Source of the DNA: Anaerolineae bacterium
GTDB taxonomy: Bacteria > Chloroflexota > Anaerolineae > B4-G1 > SLSP01
DNA: 15,207 bases
Reading direction: 5' to 3'
Assembly: GCA_016934645.1 (NCBI GenBank)
Contig: JAFGSL010000237.1
Coordinates: forward strand, 1 to 15,207
The notes beneath the pieces are model-generated. The model made no database searches. It was not told the origin of the DNA and saw only the letters and a list, made by a program, of their open reading frames with translations. Position 1 is the first letter of the stretch. Each line of letters opens with the position of its first letter. The position numbers and the translations under genes are program-made. This document shows, piece after piece, positions 9,164 through 15,207 of the stretch.

Positions 9164-9451
9164 ATGAGATCACGAATGGTGATTCCGATCACTCTCATTA
9201 TTTTACTCTCTGTGTCTAGCCTTGCGCGCGCGCAATCGGGCAATGGCTATGACCTGACGTGGCACACGATTGACAGCGGCGGGGTCACCTTTAGCATGGG
9301 CAATGGGTACCAACTCGGCGGCACAATTGGCCAGCCGGATGCAGGATCGCTAAGCGGCGGGAACTATACGCTTTCAGGCGGCTTTTGGCAGAGCGGTGAA
9401 AGCTCCGAACCGTCCGCACATTGCGTCTATCTGCCTCTTGTTTTGCGATAG
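9164..9451 (+). CDS. Small secreted TIGQPDAG-type protein with C-terminal YLPLVLR
   Basis: This 95-residue protein has a signal peptide at 1-23 with a likely cleavage at ARA/QSG. The mature part starts with YDLTWHTIDSGG and then shows two similar strand-turn-strand units around GNGYQLGGTIGQPDAG and GGNYTLSGGFW. This short module is, from memory, common in surface and secreted proteins of Chloroflexota and some other phyla; its function is unknown to me. After a short SGESSEPS linker the protein ends HCVYLPLVLR. It is the smallest YLP-tailed protein here: signal peptide, one module, linker and tail. It lies nine bases after the preceding stop with an overlapping ribosome-binding site, so the two are very likely one operon. 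The product may be a partner of the repeat protein, but that is inference. Confidence 0.85.
   Translation: MRSRMVIPITLIILLSVSSLARAQSGNGYDLTWHTIDSGGVTFSMGNGYQLGGTIGQPDAGSLSGGNYTLSGGFWQSGESSEPSAHCVYLPLVLR
9419..9448 (+). other. C-terminal YLP motif (HCVYLPLVLR)
   Basis: These are the last ten codons before TAG of the 95-residue secreted protein. It is the closest in the window to the form YLPLVLR that I recall from other Chloroflexota proteins. Confidence 0.75.
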
Positions 9452-9599
9452 CGAGACGAACCGCAGAGCGGAAGGACCCTGTAGGACAATTCGATTCTAT
9501 GAACCTGGAGGGAGCCATACCAAAACAATTTCAAAAAATGAAAGCATATCCATTCTATTTCAACCGATCAGCCTCAGACGTTAGTACGGAGATGAAGAA

Positions 9600-10028
9600 A
9601 TGACACCCGAAGCAATGAAAGCAGCTTTGACCAAGATGTTGGACGATTTCTGGCACAAGGAAGACGTAGACGCAGCCTACGCAATCTACGCGGACGACGT
9701 CGTCTTCCAGCGCATCCCCTTCCCGCCTGTCGTGGGCAAGGCAGACAATATGCAAGCCGATGCCGGCACGTTGGCTACGTTCAGCGACAACCACACGACC
9801 GTCGACGAGATGATCATCGAAGGCGACACGGTGGTCTTTCGCTGGACCTGGGAAGCCACCCACAGCGGCGTTTCACCATCAATGGGCATTCCTCCGACCG
9901 GCAAACGCGTCAACATCGTGGGATGCAGTGTCTGCCACTTCAAGGACGGCAAGATCGCGGAGCAGTGGGAATATAGCGATATGCTGGGCTTGCTACAGCA
10001 ACTCGGGCTGATTCCAGCCATGGGCTAG
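9600..10028 (+). CDS. SnoaL-like / NTF2-fold ester cyclase family protein
   Basis: This 142-residue protein has the length and pattern of the SnoaL-like (NTF2 superfamily) group. An N-terminal helix (MLDDFWHKEDVDAAYAIYADDVVFQ) leads to a predicted pocket region. It is followed by the characteristic strand IIEGDTVVFRWTWEATHSG, then GIPPTGKRVNIVG, then FKDGKIAEQWEYSDMLGLLQQLG at the end. Family members act on small organic substrates (polyketide cyclases, ester cyclases, isomerase-like proteins) or have no known reaction, so the substrate cannot be stated. There is no signal peptide, so it is cytoplasmic. A GGAG motif at 9588-9591 supports the start. It is separated from the preceding secreted-protein gene by 148 bases, in which I see no clear promoter or terminator, and it may be a separate unit. 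Confidence 0.85.
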   Translation: MTPEAMKAALTKMLDDFWHKEDVDAAYAIYADDVVFQRIPFPPVVGKADNMQADAGTLATFSDNHTTVDEMIIEGDTVVFRWTWEATHSGVSPSMGIPPTGKRVNIVGCSVCHFKDGKIAEQWEYSDMLGLLQQLGLIPAMG

Positions 10029-10091
10029 CACTGGCCTGGCAGCGCCGGAACGCGAGAACCATCTTGCATTCGCAGGCAAAAGCTGTAGTCA

Positions 10092-10169
10092 GTCTCCGAT
10101 CGCGCCGTCTCCGACCGCACCGCCGTAATCTCAGACGTGGGCGGGTGCGGTCAGAGACCGGCCCGAGCG
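10092..10169 (+). repeat. Tandem and inverted repeat cluster in the 10029-10222 spacer
   Basis: Two tandem 15-mers, GTCTCCGATCGCGCC (10092-10106) and GTCTCCGACCGCACC (10107-10121), differ at two positions. The second copy, extended to 10124, pairs with 10140-10158 to form a long imperfect hairpin with one mismatch and one bulge and a loop of about 15 bases. The right arm contains the small palindrome GGTC-AGA-GACC (10149-10159) and runs on into GGCCCGAGCGG. It could be a REP-like element or a transcription terminator; a T-rich stretch (10176-10184) follows about 17 bases later, which is too far for a standard intrinsic terminator. A diverged copy of 10147-10169 occurs at 14628-14650. Confidence 0.6.
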
Positions 10170-10211
10170 GGAAATTGTTTCTTTACAGACCGTAAACAGG
10201 ATTGCAATAAG

Positions 10212-10219
10212 AGGAGGAG
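10212..10219 (+). promoter_or_regulatory. Ribosome-binding site
   Basis: AGGAGGAG ends three bases before the ATG at 10223 and supports that start for the hydrolase-family protein. Confidence 0.75.
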
Positions 10220-10222
10220 ACC

Positions 10223-10726
10223 ATGATTTACGAATTCAATCAAGCCATCTCAAAGATGGATGAGTACAAAGCAGAGGCGCAGGTGCTTATTCCAGTGCTT
10301 AAAGCTGTTCGCGCAGAGCTTGGCGAGGAACAGGCCAACTGCCTCATTCTGGGTGCTTTGCGAGCGTGGTGTCGTGAGAGGTTCAAGCAGATTGGCGCAG
10401 GCATCCCAGGGAATCCCAGAGAAAAGTGGAAAAGCATCAAAAAACTGGATGGTTTACGAACTCGGGAGAATGATCTGGAATTCAAAATCCTCAAGTGGGA
10501 GCCTGAAGCGGTTGAGTACGACGTCTCGCGCTGTATCTACGCTGATTTCTTTCGTGAGTTAGGTGAGCCTGAACTCGGCGTCGTCCTGGTTTGTGACTCC
10601 GATATCTACCTGATGGAGGAAGTAACCGGCCCTGAGGTGGAATACATGCGCACCCAGTCGCTTATGGAAGGTGGAAGCTTTTGTGATATTCGCTGGCGGA
10701 TAAAGTGTAGCGAGATTCAAAAATAA
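10223..10726 (+). CDS. L-2-amino-thiazoline-4-carboxylic acid hydrolase family protein
   Basis: This 167-residue cytoplasmic protein has a helical N-terminal half and then the block SRCIYADFFRELGEPELG (102-119), a C-D pair at 124-125, RTQSLMEGGSFCDIRW (143-158) and a short end. These blocks match my memory of the ATC hydrolase family (PF14196), named for an enzyme that opens the thiazoline ring of L-2-amino-thiazoline-4-carboxylate on the way to cysteine in pseudomonads. Many family members sit outside that pathway, and no partner carbamoyl-cysteine hydrolase is visible here, so the real substrate is open. Cys104, Cys124 and Cys154 are candidate functional residues. The gene stands alone between a repeat-bearing spacer and a beta-helix gene. 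Confidence 0.8.
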   Translation: MIYEFNQAISKMDEYKAEAQVLIPVLKAVRAELGEEQANCLILGALRAWCRERFKQIGAGIPGNPREKWKSIKKLDGLRTRENDLEFKILKWEPEAVEYDVSRCIYADFFRELGEPELGVVLVCDSDIYLMEEVTGPEVEYMRTQSLMEGGSFCDIRWRIKCSEIQK

Positions 10727-10812
10727 CGGGCTGTGGAAAGCGCTGCCCGACACGTGCTCGCGGTTGGATGGTCAAAACTTGAAAAAACCTGCTATGGAGC
10801 GTTTTGATAACA

Positions 10813-12213
10813 ATGAACAAACTACTGATGTTATGTGGACTGGTACTGATTATATCAGGCATTCCCTGTGATGCACAGCCCGCTGCCCCGACAACTGAAA
10901 CGGTCTACTACGTTGCTCCAACCGGTAATGATGACCACATAGGGAGCATCGCTTATCCCTGGCACACGATCCAGAAGGCGGCGGATACATTGAGTGCCGG
11001 TGATACGGTCTATATCCGGGCAGGTGTGTACGGCGAGCAGGTCATCCCGCAGAATTCGGGGAGCGCCGGGCAGCCCATTACCTACGCCGCCTACCCAGGC
11101 GAGACGGCGACGCTGGATGGCAACGGCATTACTCTGACCGATGATGTGGTCGGCCTGTTCTACATTTTGGACAAGAGTCACATCGTCGTTTCCGCGTTGC
11201 GCGTCATCAATGCCGGACCGCACAACGACAACGCCGCCATTATGGTCCGCGACTCAAGCTACATCACGGTGATGCACAATTCCACCTATAACAGCGTCTC
11301 GTCCGGTATCGGTGTGTGGGGTGGCGATCACATCACGATTGACAGCAACGTTGTGGAACACGCTTGCACAGACATCTGGCAGGAATGTCTGACTCTGGCC
11401 GGCACGGATGGGTTTGAGATCAAAAACAACGAGGTTTTCGATTGTCAGGAAGAAGGCATTTGTGTCAAGGATGGCGCGGCCAACGGCACGGTCTATCAGA
11501 ATCACGTCCATCACGTCGAGGCCATGGGCATTTATGTGGATGCCTGGGATAAGTATACACACGACATCGCGGTGTTTCAGAACGTCGTTCACGATGTGTC
11601 CGGCCAAAACGGGTTCGCACTGGCTTCCGAGTCCGGAGGGCTGCTGGAAAACATCGCGATCTACAACAATATCGCTTATCACAACCGCTACCTGGGCCTC
11701 TCCGTCAGCATCAACGGCGATGCGCTCCAACATCCTATGACCAATGTTCAGATCATCAACAACACTTTTTACGACAACGGGTGGACAGAATGGGGTGGTG
11801 GTATCCTGATAGACAATCCACTGGCGCACAATGTCGTCATCCGCAATAACATCACCAGCCAGAATTTCTATTTCCAGATTGCCTTCGGTCCCGGCGTTCT
11901 GGCGCAAAATGTTACGATAGATCACAATCTGATCGACGGATTTCGGGGTACTGAGGGCGAAATCTACGGCGACGATGCCGTGGTAGACGATCCGCTGTTC
12001 GTCAATCCTGCCAGGGCCAACTTTCACCTACGGGAGGGTTCCCACGCCATTGACGCCGGCTCGGCCATAGATGCGCCGGTCGACGATTTCGATGGACGAA
12101 CGCGGCCGCTGGACGGGGATGGTGACAGCGTGGCAGGCTATGACATCGGCGCTTACGAGACGCCATTCTATTCTGAGCATGTGTATTTGCCAGCTATCCT
12201 GAGAGGCTATTGA
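10813..12213 (+). CDS. Secreted right-handed parallel beta-helix protein with choice-of-anchor-Q-like end and YLP tail
   Basis: This 466-residue protein has a signal peptide at about 1-22 (MNKLLMLCGLVLIISG, then CDA/QPA). The segment YYVAPTGNDDHIGS...PWHTIQKAA (from residue 32) is the DUF1565-type start typical of parallel beta-helix proteins. About 100-380 is a run of beta-helix coils with recurring NN and V-I-x-N patterns (ITIDSNVVEHA, FEIKNNEVFD, VQIINNTFYDN, VVIRNNITSQN). The fold is shared by pectate-lyase-like and alginate-epimerase-like enzymes, but I cannot identify a catalytic site. Residues 403-449 (NFHLREGSHAIDAG to DIGAYE) match the choice-of-anchor Q pattern, followed by EHVYLPAILRGY. 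An in-frame TTG at 10804 lies four bases after a GGAG (10796-10799) and is an alternative start giving three more residues; ATG 10813 is preferred for codon choice but has a long spacing. It is probably a surface polysaccharide-binding or -modifying protein. Confidence 0.87.
   Translation: MNKLLMLCGLVLIISGIPCDAQPAAPTTETVYYVAPTGNDDHIGSIAYPWHTIQKAADTLSAGDTVYIRAGVYGEQVIPQNSGSAGQPITYAAYPGETATLDGNGITLTDDVVGLFYILDKSHIVVSALRVINAGPHNDNAAIMVRDSSYITVMHNSTYNSVSSGIGVWGGDHITIDSNVVEHACTDIWQECLTLAGTDGFEIKNNEVFDCQEEGICVKDGAANGTVYQNHVHHVEAMGIYVDAWDKYTHDIAVFQNVVHDVSGQNGFALASESGGLLENIAIYNNIAYHNRYLGLSVSINGDALQHPMTNVQIINNTFYDNGWTEWGGGILIDNPLAHNVVIRNNITSQNFYFQIAFGPGVLAQNVTIDHNLIDGFRGTEGEIYGDDAVVDDPLFVNPARANFHLREGSHAIDAGSAIDAPVDDFDGRTRPLDGDGDSVAGYDIGAYETPFYSEHVYLPAILRGY
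12178..12210 (+). other. C-terminal YLP motif (HVYLPAILRGY)
   Basis: This is the end of the beta-helix protein, placed after the DIGAYE of the anchor-Q-like domain and a six-residue linker. Here two residues (GY) follow the basic residue, so the motif is close to but not exactly at the end. Confidence 0.7.
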
Positions 12214-12238
12214 GCGTGGCGCGCTAGAATTGCCAACT

Positions 12239-12247
12239 GGGAGGGGG
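12239..12247 (+). promoter_or_regulatory. Ribosome-binding site
   Basis: The purine run GGGAGGGGG lies four bases before the ATG at 12252 and supports that start. The spacer from the preceding stop is only 38 bases, so cotranscription with the beta-helix gene is likely. Confidence 0.7.
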
Positions 12248-12251
12248 AAAA

Positions 12252-15207
12252 ATGTATAACAAGACCTTGAAGCTATTCGTATCGGTGAGTGTGGCCGCAT
12301 TGGCCCTGGCGCTGCTGCTGGCAACCGTCAATAGCACGGGCAACAGCCCTTATCAGCCGGTTATGGCGCTCGACCTCAATCCGGCCTTGGCCATTACACA
12401 GCCACTCACGCTGCCTTTCCACATTTACCTACCGGCGGTTTTGCGCACCTACGATCCCGCCTGTACAGGGGAAGCGCCGGTTTTGATGTGGGCGACGAGC
12501 GAGGAGGCGGTGCTGTTGCGCTGGCGTTACTCGTGTGGGTGCGGCGGCGCGGCGACGTTCAACGTTTACCGGGAGCGACAACTCCTGACTGCCGACATTG
12601 CCAGGATCACGGACGAAGCGACGGCGCTCGCCATACTGGGGCCGGATTGGGCCTGGCTCACGGCGCGCTACCCTGAGGTGACCACCGTCGCCGAACTGTA
12701 CGCCATGCTGGACGACAATCCCCTGCTGGCCGACCATCTCGTCAATACTCATTACCGGGTGGCGTTGGTGTTGGGTTGGGGCTACCTGGACGAGACGACA
12801 ATACCTGGTGCGACTTACGAGTACCGGGTGGAAGTTGTTCACAGCGACGGAACGCAACTCCTCAGCCCGATCTCCATCACGGCCGGGCAGATCACCCCGC
12901 TCGATCCACCGGCTAATTTACAGGCCGTTACTGTCATCAGCCCGGCGCTGCAAGTCTCGTTCGACTGGGCCAGGGCGCAGCAGAACCGCAAGGCCGACCG
13001 GAAAATTTACCTAGCCTGGGATGTGCCCGGCGGTCAGGGCGTGGAGGGCTGGCCCGCCACCTGGAACGCCAGCTACGATGTCTTTCGCGCCGATAGCGCG
13101 CGCGGGCCATACACGCGCATCAACGTGCAGCCCGACGGTGAAGACCGTCCGGTGCTGCCTATGCCGGCGACCACGCCCACCACCACGACCACGTACCTGG
13201 AATACGACTATTTCTACCTGGACGCTGATCCGGCGCTGGCCTACGGCGAGACGTATTATTACCGCGTCGCCGCGCGCGATCTTCTCGGCCAACCGCGCCG
13301 CTGGCCCACCGACACGGTTCAGTTCAGCGATTATATCAGCACCGTGCCGGTGGATACCTTGCCGCCGGCGACGCCGCAAGGCTTGACGGCGACGCCGCTC
13401 ACGGCCTCCATCGTGCTCACGTGGACGCCGCTAATCGTTGACAGCACCGGCTACCGGCTCTACCGCTCGACCAATATGACCGCCAGCGTGACCGTCGCCA
13501 CGTGTAGCGCTGCGCCGGAGACGTGTTGGTCGCAGATTGGCGAGACGGCGCAGAGCGTCTTCACCGACGCGGACGTGATCACGTACACCGTCTACTGGTA
13601 CCGTGTGCGTGCGGTGGACGCTGCCGGCAACCTGAGCGCCTGGTCTGAGCCGGCCTATGGCAAAGTGTACGACCGCATCCCCCCGTGTGCGCCGCACGTG
13701 ACGGTTGAGGGGACGCAGATCATCGTCGAAACCTGCCCGGAAGCCCCGGACGTGGCGTGGCACCTGCTGTACTGCTCCTTCGACGGCGGGCCGGAGATGA
13801 TGATCACGACTGTCCCCACCGCGACCGGCGGCATCCACGTTGACCTGCGCGAGTATTACTCGCCGCCCTACCCGCTCGCCCCGGCGTGCCGGGTACAGTC
13901 GGTCGATCAAAGCGGCAACCGCAGTACGTTGGTCACAGCGCCGGTCGGCCTCCTGTGCCCGACCGATCCCATCACACCGATAACGCCCATCATCATGGAC
14001 ATCACGACAGTACCCGGCGGCGTATACGACTGGACGGCGCAAGTGCAGTGGGCAACAGAGCCTTCGCCGTTCCTGCAAGAATTCCGCATCTATCGTTACA
14101 GCGAGGGAGAATCGCCGGTCATCTATACGGCCGCCCCTGATGCCAGCCGCTACCTCGATGCCGAGGTCAAGCCGAATCAGGTCTACTCCTACGTCGTGGG
14201 AGCAGTGCAGAACGCATATACGTGCGCCAGCCAGTCCATACCGGAGGTCGAAGTGACCTCGCAGCCCCGGCTTTACGAGGTCAAACCGCCGCTCGATTGT
14301 TGCCCGCGCGAGCAGTTCGACCTCGTGTGGGATCCGTCGTCAGGCTTCCGGCCCGGCGAGGGGACTTATCTCCAATGGCACAACCCCCTCCGTCCCGGGC
14401 AGGAGTTCATGCTGGCGATCATCTACCGTGGCCTGAGCGCAGACGGCGATTACGTCGCCATCACTCCGGCGTTTAGCACGCAATTACACTATCTGGACGC
14501 GGATGCCGCGCATCCGTTCTACTGGTATGTGGTCGTGATGCTCGACATGGCGACGGGCGAGGTGATCGCCAAAACCCCGCCGTGGAGTCCGGCAACCGCT
14601 GCGCAGGCGACAGATGCAGTAGTGGTCGCAGTCGGAGACCGGCCTGAGCGCGGGGGGCGCCGGGCGGCCAGGTTGTGGCCGCTCCTTGAAGATGACGCGA
14701 ACGCACCGCCTGCCATACAGACGCCGTTGGCGCAATGGCAGGGCTTGCCGGTCGCCGATACGTTCATCTTTGGCAACCAGCCCGATACGAACTATGGCGG
14801 TTATGCCTACATTGTCGAAGGTTTCCAATCCGACACGCTCAACCCGGCTATCGTCGCCTTGGTGCGTTTCGACCTTTCGGCGATTCCGAACGGCGCAACG
14901 ATCAATGCCGCCACGTTCGGCGCATATCTGGAGACCGCCGGCGGGGTGGAGAGCGTCACCGTCGGTTTGGCGACGGTGACCTCCCCGTGGGAGGAGATGA
15001 CGGTGACTGCAAACAGCGCACCGGCGGTCGGCGCAGAGGCTGCGACGCAGACCATCGGTTCGGCGCTCAATACTTGGTACACGTGGGACGTGACGAGCCT
15101 GGTCCAGGAATGGCATGCGGGACTGGCTGACAACTACGGTTTCGCGCTGTACGGCGGCCCGCCAAGCCATAGCCGCCGCTTCTCCTCACGCGAGGGCGCC
15201 CAACCGC
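12252..15207 (+). CDS. Secreted multi-FN3 protein with N-terminal YLP motif and DNRLRE domain, 3'-truncated
   Basis: The frame is open from ATG 12252 to the window edge (985 codons, no stop). A signal peptide or anchor spans about 1-28 (KLFVSVSVAALALALLLATV). The YLP motif FHIYLPAVLR occupies 56-65, right after a linker. Residues 70-210 look like an FN3 module (VLLRWRYSCG, FNVYRER) interrupted by a helical insert (ARITDEATALAILGPDWAWL...) and completed by ATYEYRVEVV. FN3-type modules follow at about 217-370, 371-473, 477-570, 580-665 and 675-785, each with YRxYRS-like or YRV strands. An Arg-rich stretch (GDRPERGGRRAARLW, about 796-810) precedes a DNRLRE/CBM96-like domain from 835 (ADTFIFG, RFDLSAIPNG, WDVTSLVQEW, SSREGAQ) that is nearly complete at the edge. 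By analogy with the first giant protein, the next residues should close this domain. No catalytic motif was seen. The protein is probably an extracellular adhesion or carbohydrate-binding protein. Confidence 0.88.
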   Translation, partial: MYNKTLKLFVSVSVAALALALLLATVNSTGNSPYQPVMALDLNPALAITQPLTLPFHIYLPAVLRTYDPACTGEAPVLMWATSEEAVLLRWRYSCGCGGAATFNVYRERQLLTADIARITDEATALAILGPDWAWLTARYPEVTTVAELYAMLDDNPLLADHLVNTHYRVALVLGWGYLDETTIPGATYEYRVEVVHSDGTQLLSPISITAGQITPLDPPANLQAVTVISPALQVSFDWARAQQNRKADRKIYLAWDVPGGQGVEGWPATWNASYDVFRADSARGPYTRINVQPDGEDRPVLPMPATTPTTTTTYLEYDYFYLDADPALAYGETYYYRVAARDLLGQPRRWPTDTVQFSDYISTVPVDTLPPATPQGLTATPLTASIVLTWTPLIVDSTGYRLYRSTNMTASVTVATCSAAPETCWSQIGETAQSVFTDADVITYTVYWYRVRAVDAAGNLSAWSEPAYGKVYDRIPPCAPHVTVEGTQIIVETCPEAPDVAWHLLYCSFDGGPEMMITTVPTATGGIHVDLREYYSPPYPLAPACRVQSVDQSGNRSTLVTAPVGLLCPTDPITPITPIIMDITTVPGGVYDWTAQVQWATEPSPFLQEFRIYRYSEGESPVIYTAAPDASRYLDAEVKPNQVYSYVVGAVQNAYTCASQSIPEVEVTSQPRLYEVKPPLDCCPREQFDLVWDPSSGFRPGEGTYLQWHNPLRPGQEFMLAIIYRGLSADGDYVAITPAFSTQLHYLDADAAHPFYWYVVVMLDMATGEVIAKTPPWSPATAAQATDAVVVAVGDRPERGGRRAARLWPLLEDDANAPPAIQTPLAQWQGLPVADTFIFGNQPDTNYGGYAYIVEGFQSDTLNPAIVALVRFDLSAIPNGATINAATFGAYLETAGGVESVTVGLATVTSPWEEMTVTANSAPAVGAEAATQTIGSALNTWYTWDVTSLVQEWHAGLADNYGFALYGGPPSHSRRFSSREGAQP
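12420..12446 (+). other. N-terminal YLP motif (HIYLPAVLR)
   Basis: This is the same pattern as the three C-terminal copies but at residues 57-65, shortly after the signal peptide and before the first FN3-type module. Whether a second copy closes the protein cannot be seen because the gene runs off the window. Confidence 0.7.
14628..14684 (+). repeat. Diverged intragenic copy of the spacer repeat plus hairpin
   Basis: Bases 14628-14650 match 10147-10169 at 20 of 23 positions (GC[GA]GTC[AG]GAGACCGGCC[CT]GAGCG). Directly downstream, GCGGCCA (14664-14670) and TGGCCGC (14676-14682) form a perfect 7-bp stem with a five-base loop. The stretch is in frame and encodes an Arg/Gly-rich linker between the last FN3-like module and the DNRLRE domain. 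The match length is only modestly above what chance could give in GC-rich DNA. Confidence 0.45.

Noticed and set aside
9452..9599. Possible promoter or terminator between the small YLP gene and the SnoaL-like gene
   Set aside because: Only a 4-bp stem (CCGC-AGA-GCGG near 9461) and no T run or convincing -35/-10 pair were found; nothing supportable.
10779..10812. TTGAAA and GATAAC as a promoter for the beta-helix gene
   Set aside because: The spacing is too long (about 21 bases) and the -10-like hexamer overlaps the candidate start codons.
12429..14078. Several minus-strand open frames under the multi-FN3 gene
   Set aside because: They are shadows of a GC-rich plus-strand gene whose frame is open over nearly 3 kb with recognisable FN3 and DNRLRE patterns.

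Overview
The window reads as part of a Chloroflexota genome (Anaerolineae or Caldilineae type). This rests on style, not on a marker gene: very large secreted multidomain proteins, a recurring [VI]-Y-L-P-x-x-L-[KR] motif, a secreted protein with an FTYQG-type N-terminal domain and GGG-rich repeats, and a small protein of the TIGQPDAG type. All genes lie on the + strand and most have strong Shine-Dalgarno sites. No rRNA, tRNA, transposase or CRISPR array was seen.

Layout. (1) The 3' end of a probable antibiotic-biosynthesis-monooxygenase-like gene (2-274). Its stop codon lies inside the ribosome-binding site of the next gene. (2) A 1902-residue secreted protein (278-5986): DNRLRE domain, PPC domain, CARDB domain, several Ig-like modules, a WDG-repeat propeller-like region, a second CARDB domain, FN3, and a terminal YLP motif. 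(3) A 1031-residue secreted, adhesin-like protein (6059-9154) with 29 consecutive repeats, most of 15 residues, resembling trimeric-autotransporter head repeats but with no membrane anchor. (4) A 95-residue secreted protein (9164-9451) ending in YLPLVLR and translationally coupled to the previous gene. (5) Two small cytoplasmic-type enzymes: a SnoaL/NTF2-like protein (9600-10028) and a protein of the L-2-amino-thiazoline-4-carboxylate hydrolase family (10223-10726). Between them lies a 194-base spacer with tandem and inverted repeats. (6) A secreted parallel beta-helix protein (10813-12213) with a choice-of-anchor-Q-like end and a YLP motif. (7) The 5' 985 codons of a multi-FN3 secreted protein (12252-15207, open at the window edge). 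It carries the YLP motif just after its signal peptide and a DNRLRE domain near its visible end.

How it fits together. Five of the eight genes encode exported proteins built from adhesion or carbohydrate-binding type modules, so this looks like a cell-surface or extracellular-matrix locus. The most interesting common thread is the YLP motif, present in four of the five exported proteins: at the extreme C-terminus of three and near the N-terminus of one. It behaves like a sorting, anchoring or assembly tag, but I know of no named system for it. A second item is a short repeat in the 10.1 kb spacer with a diverged partial copy inside the last coding sequence, where it would encode an atypical Arg-rich linker.
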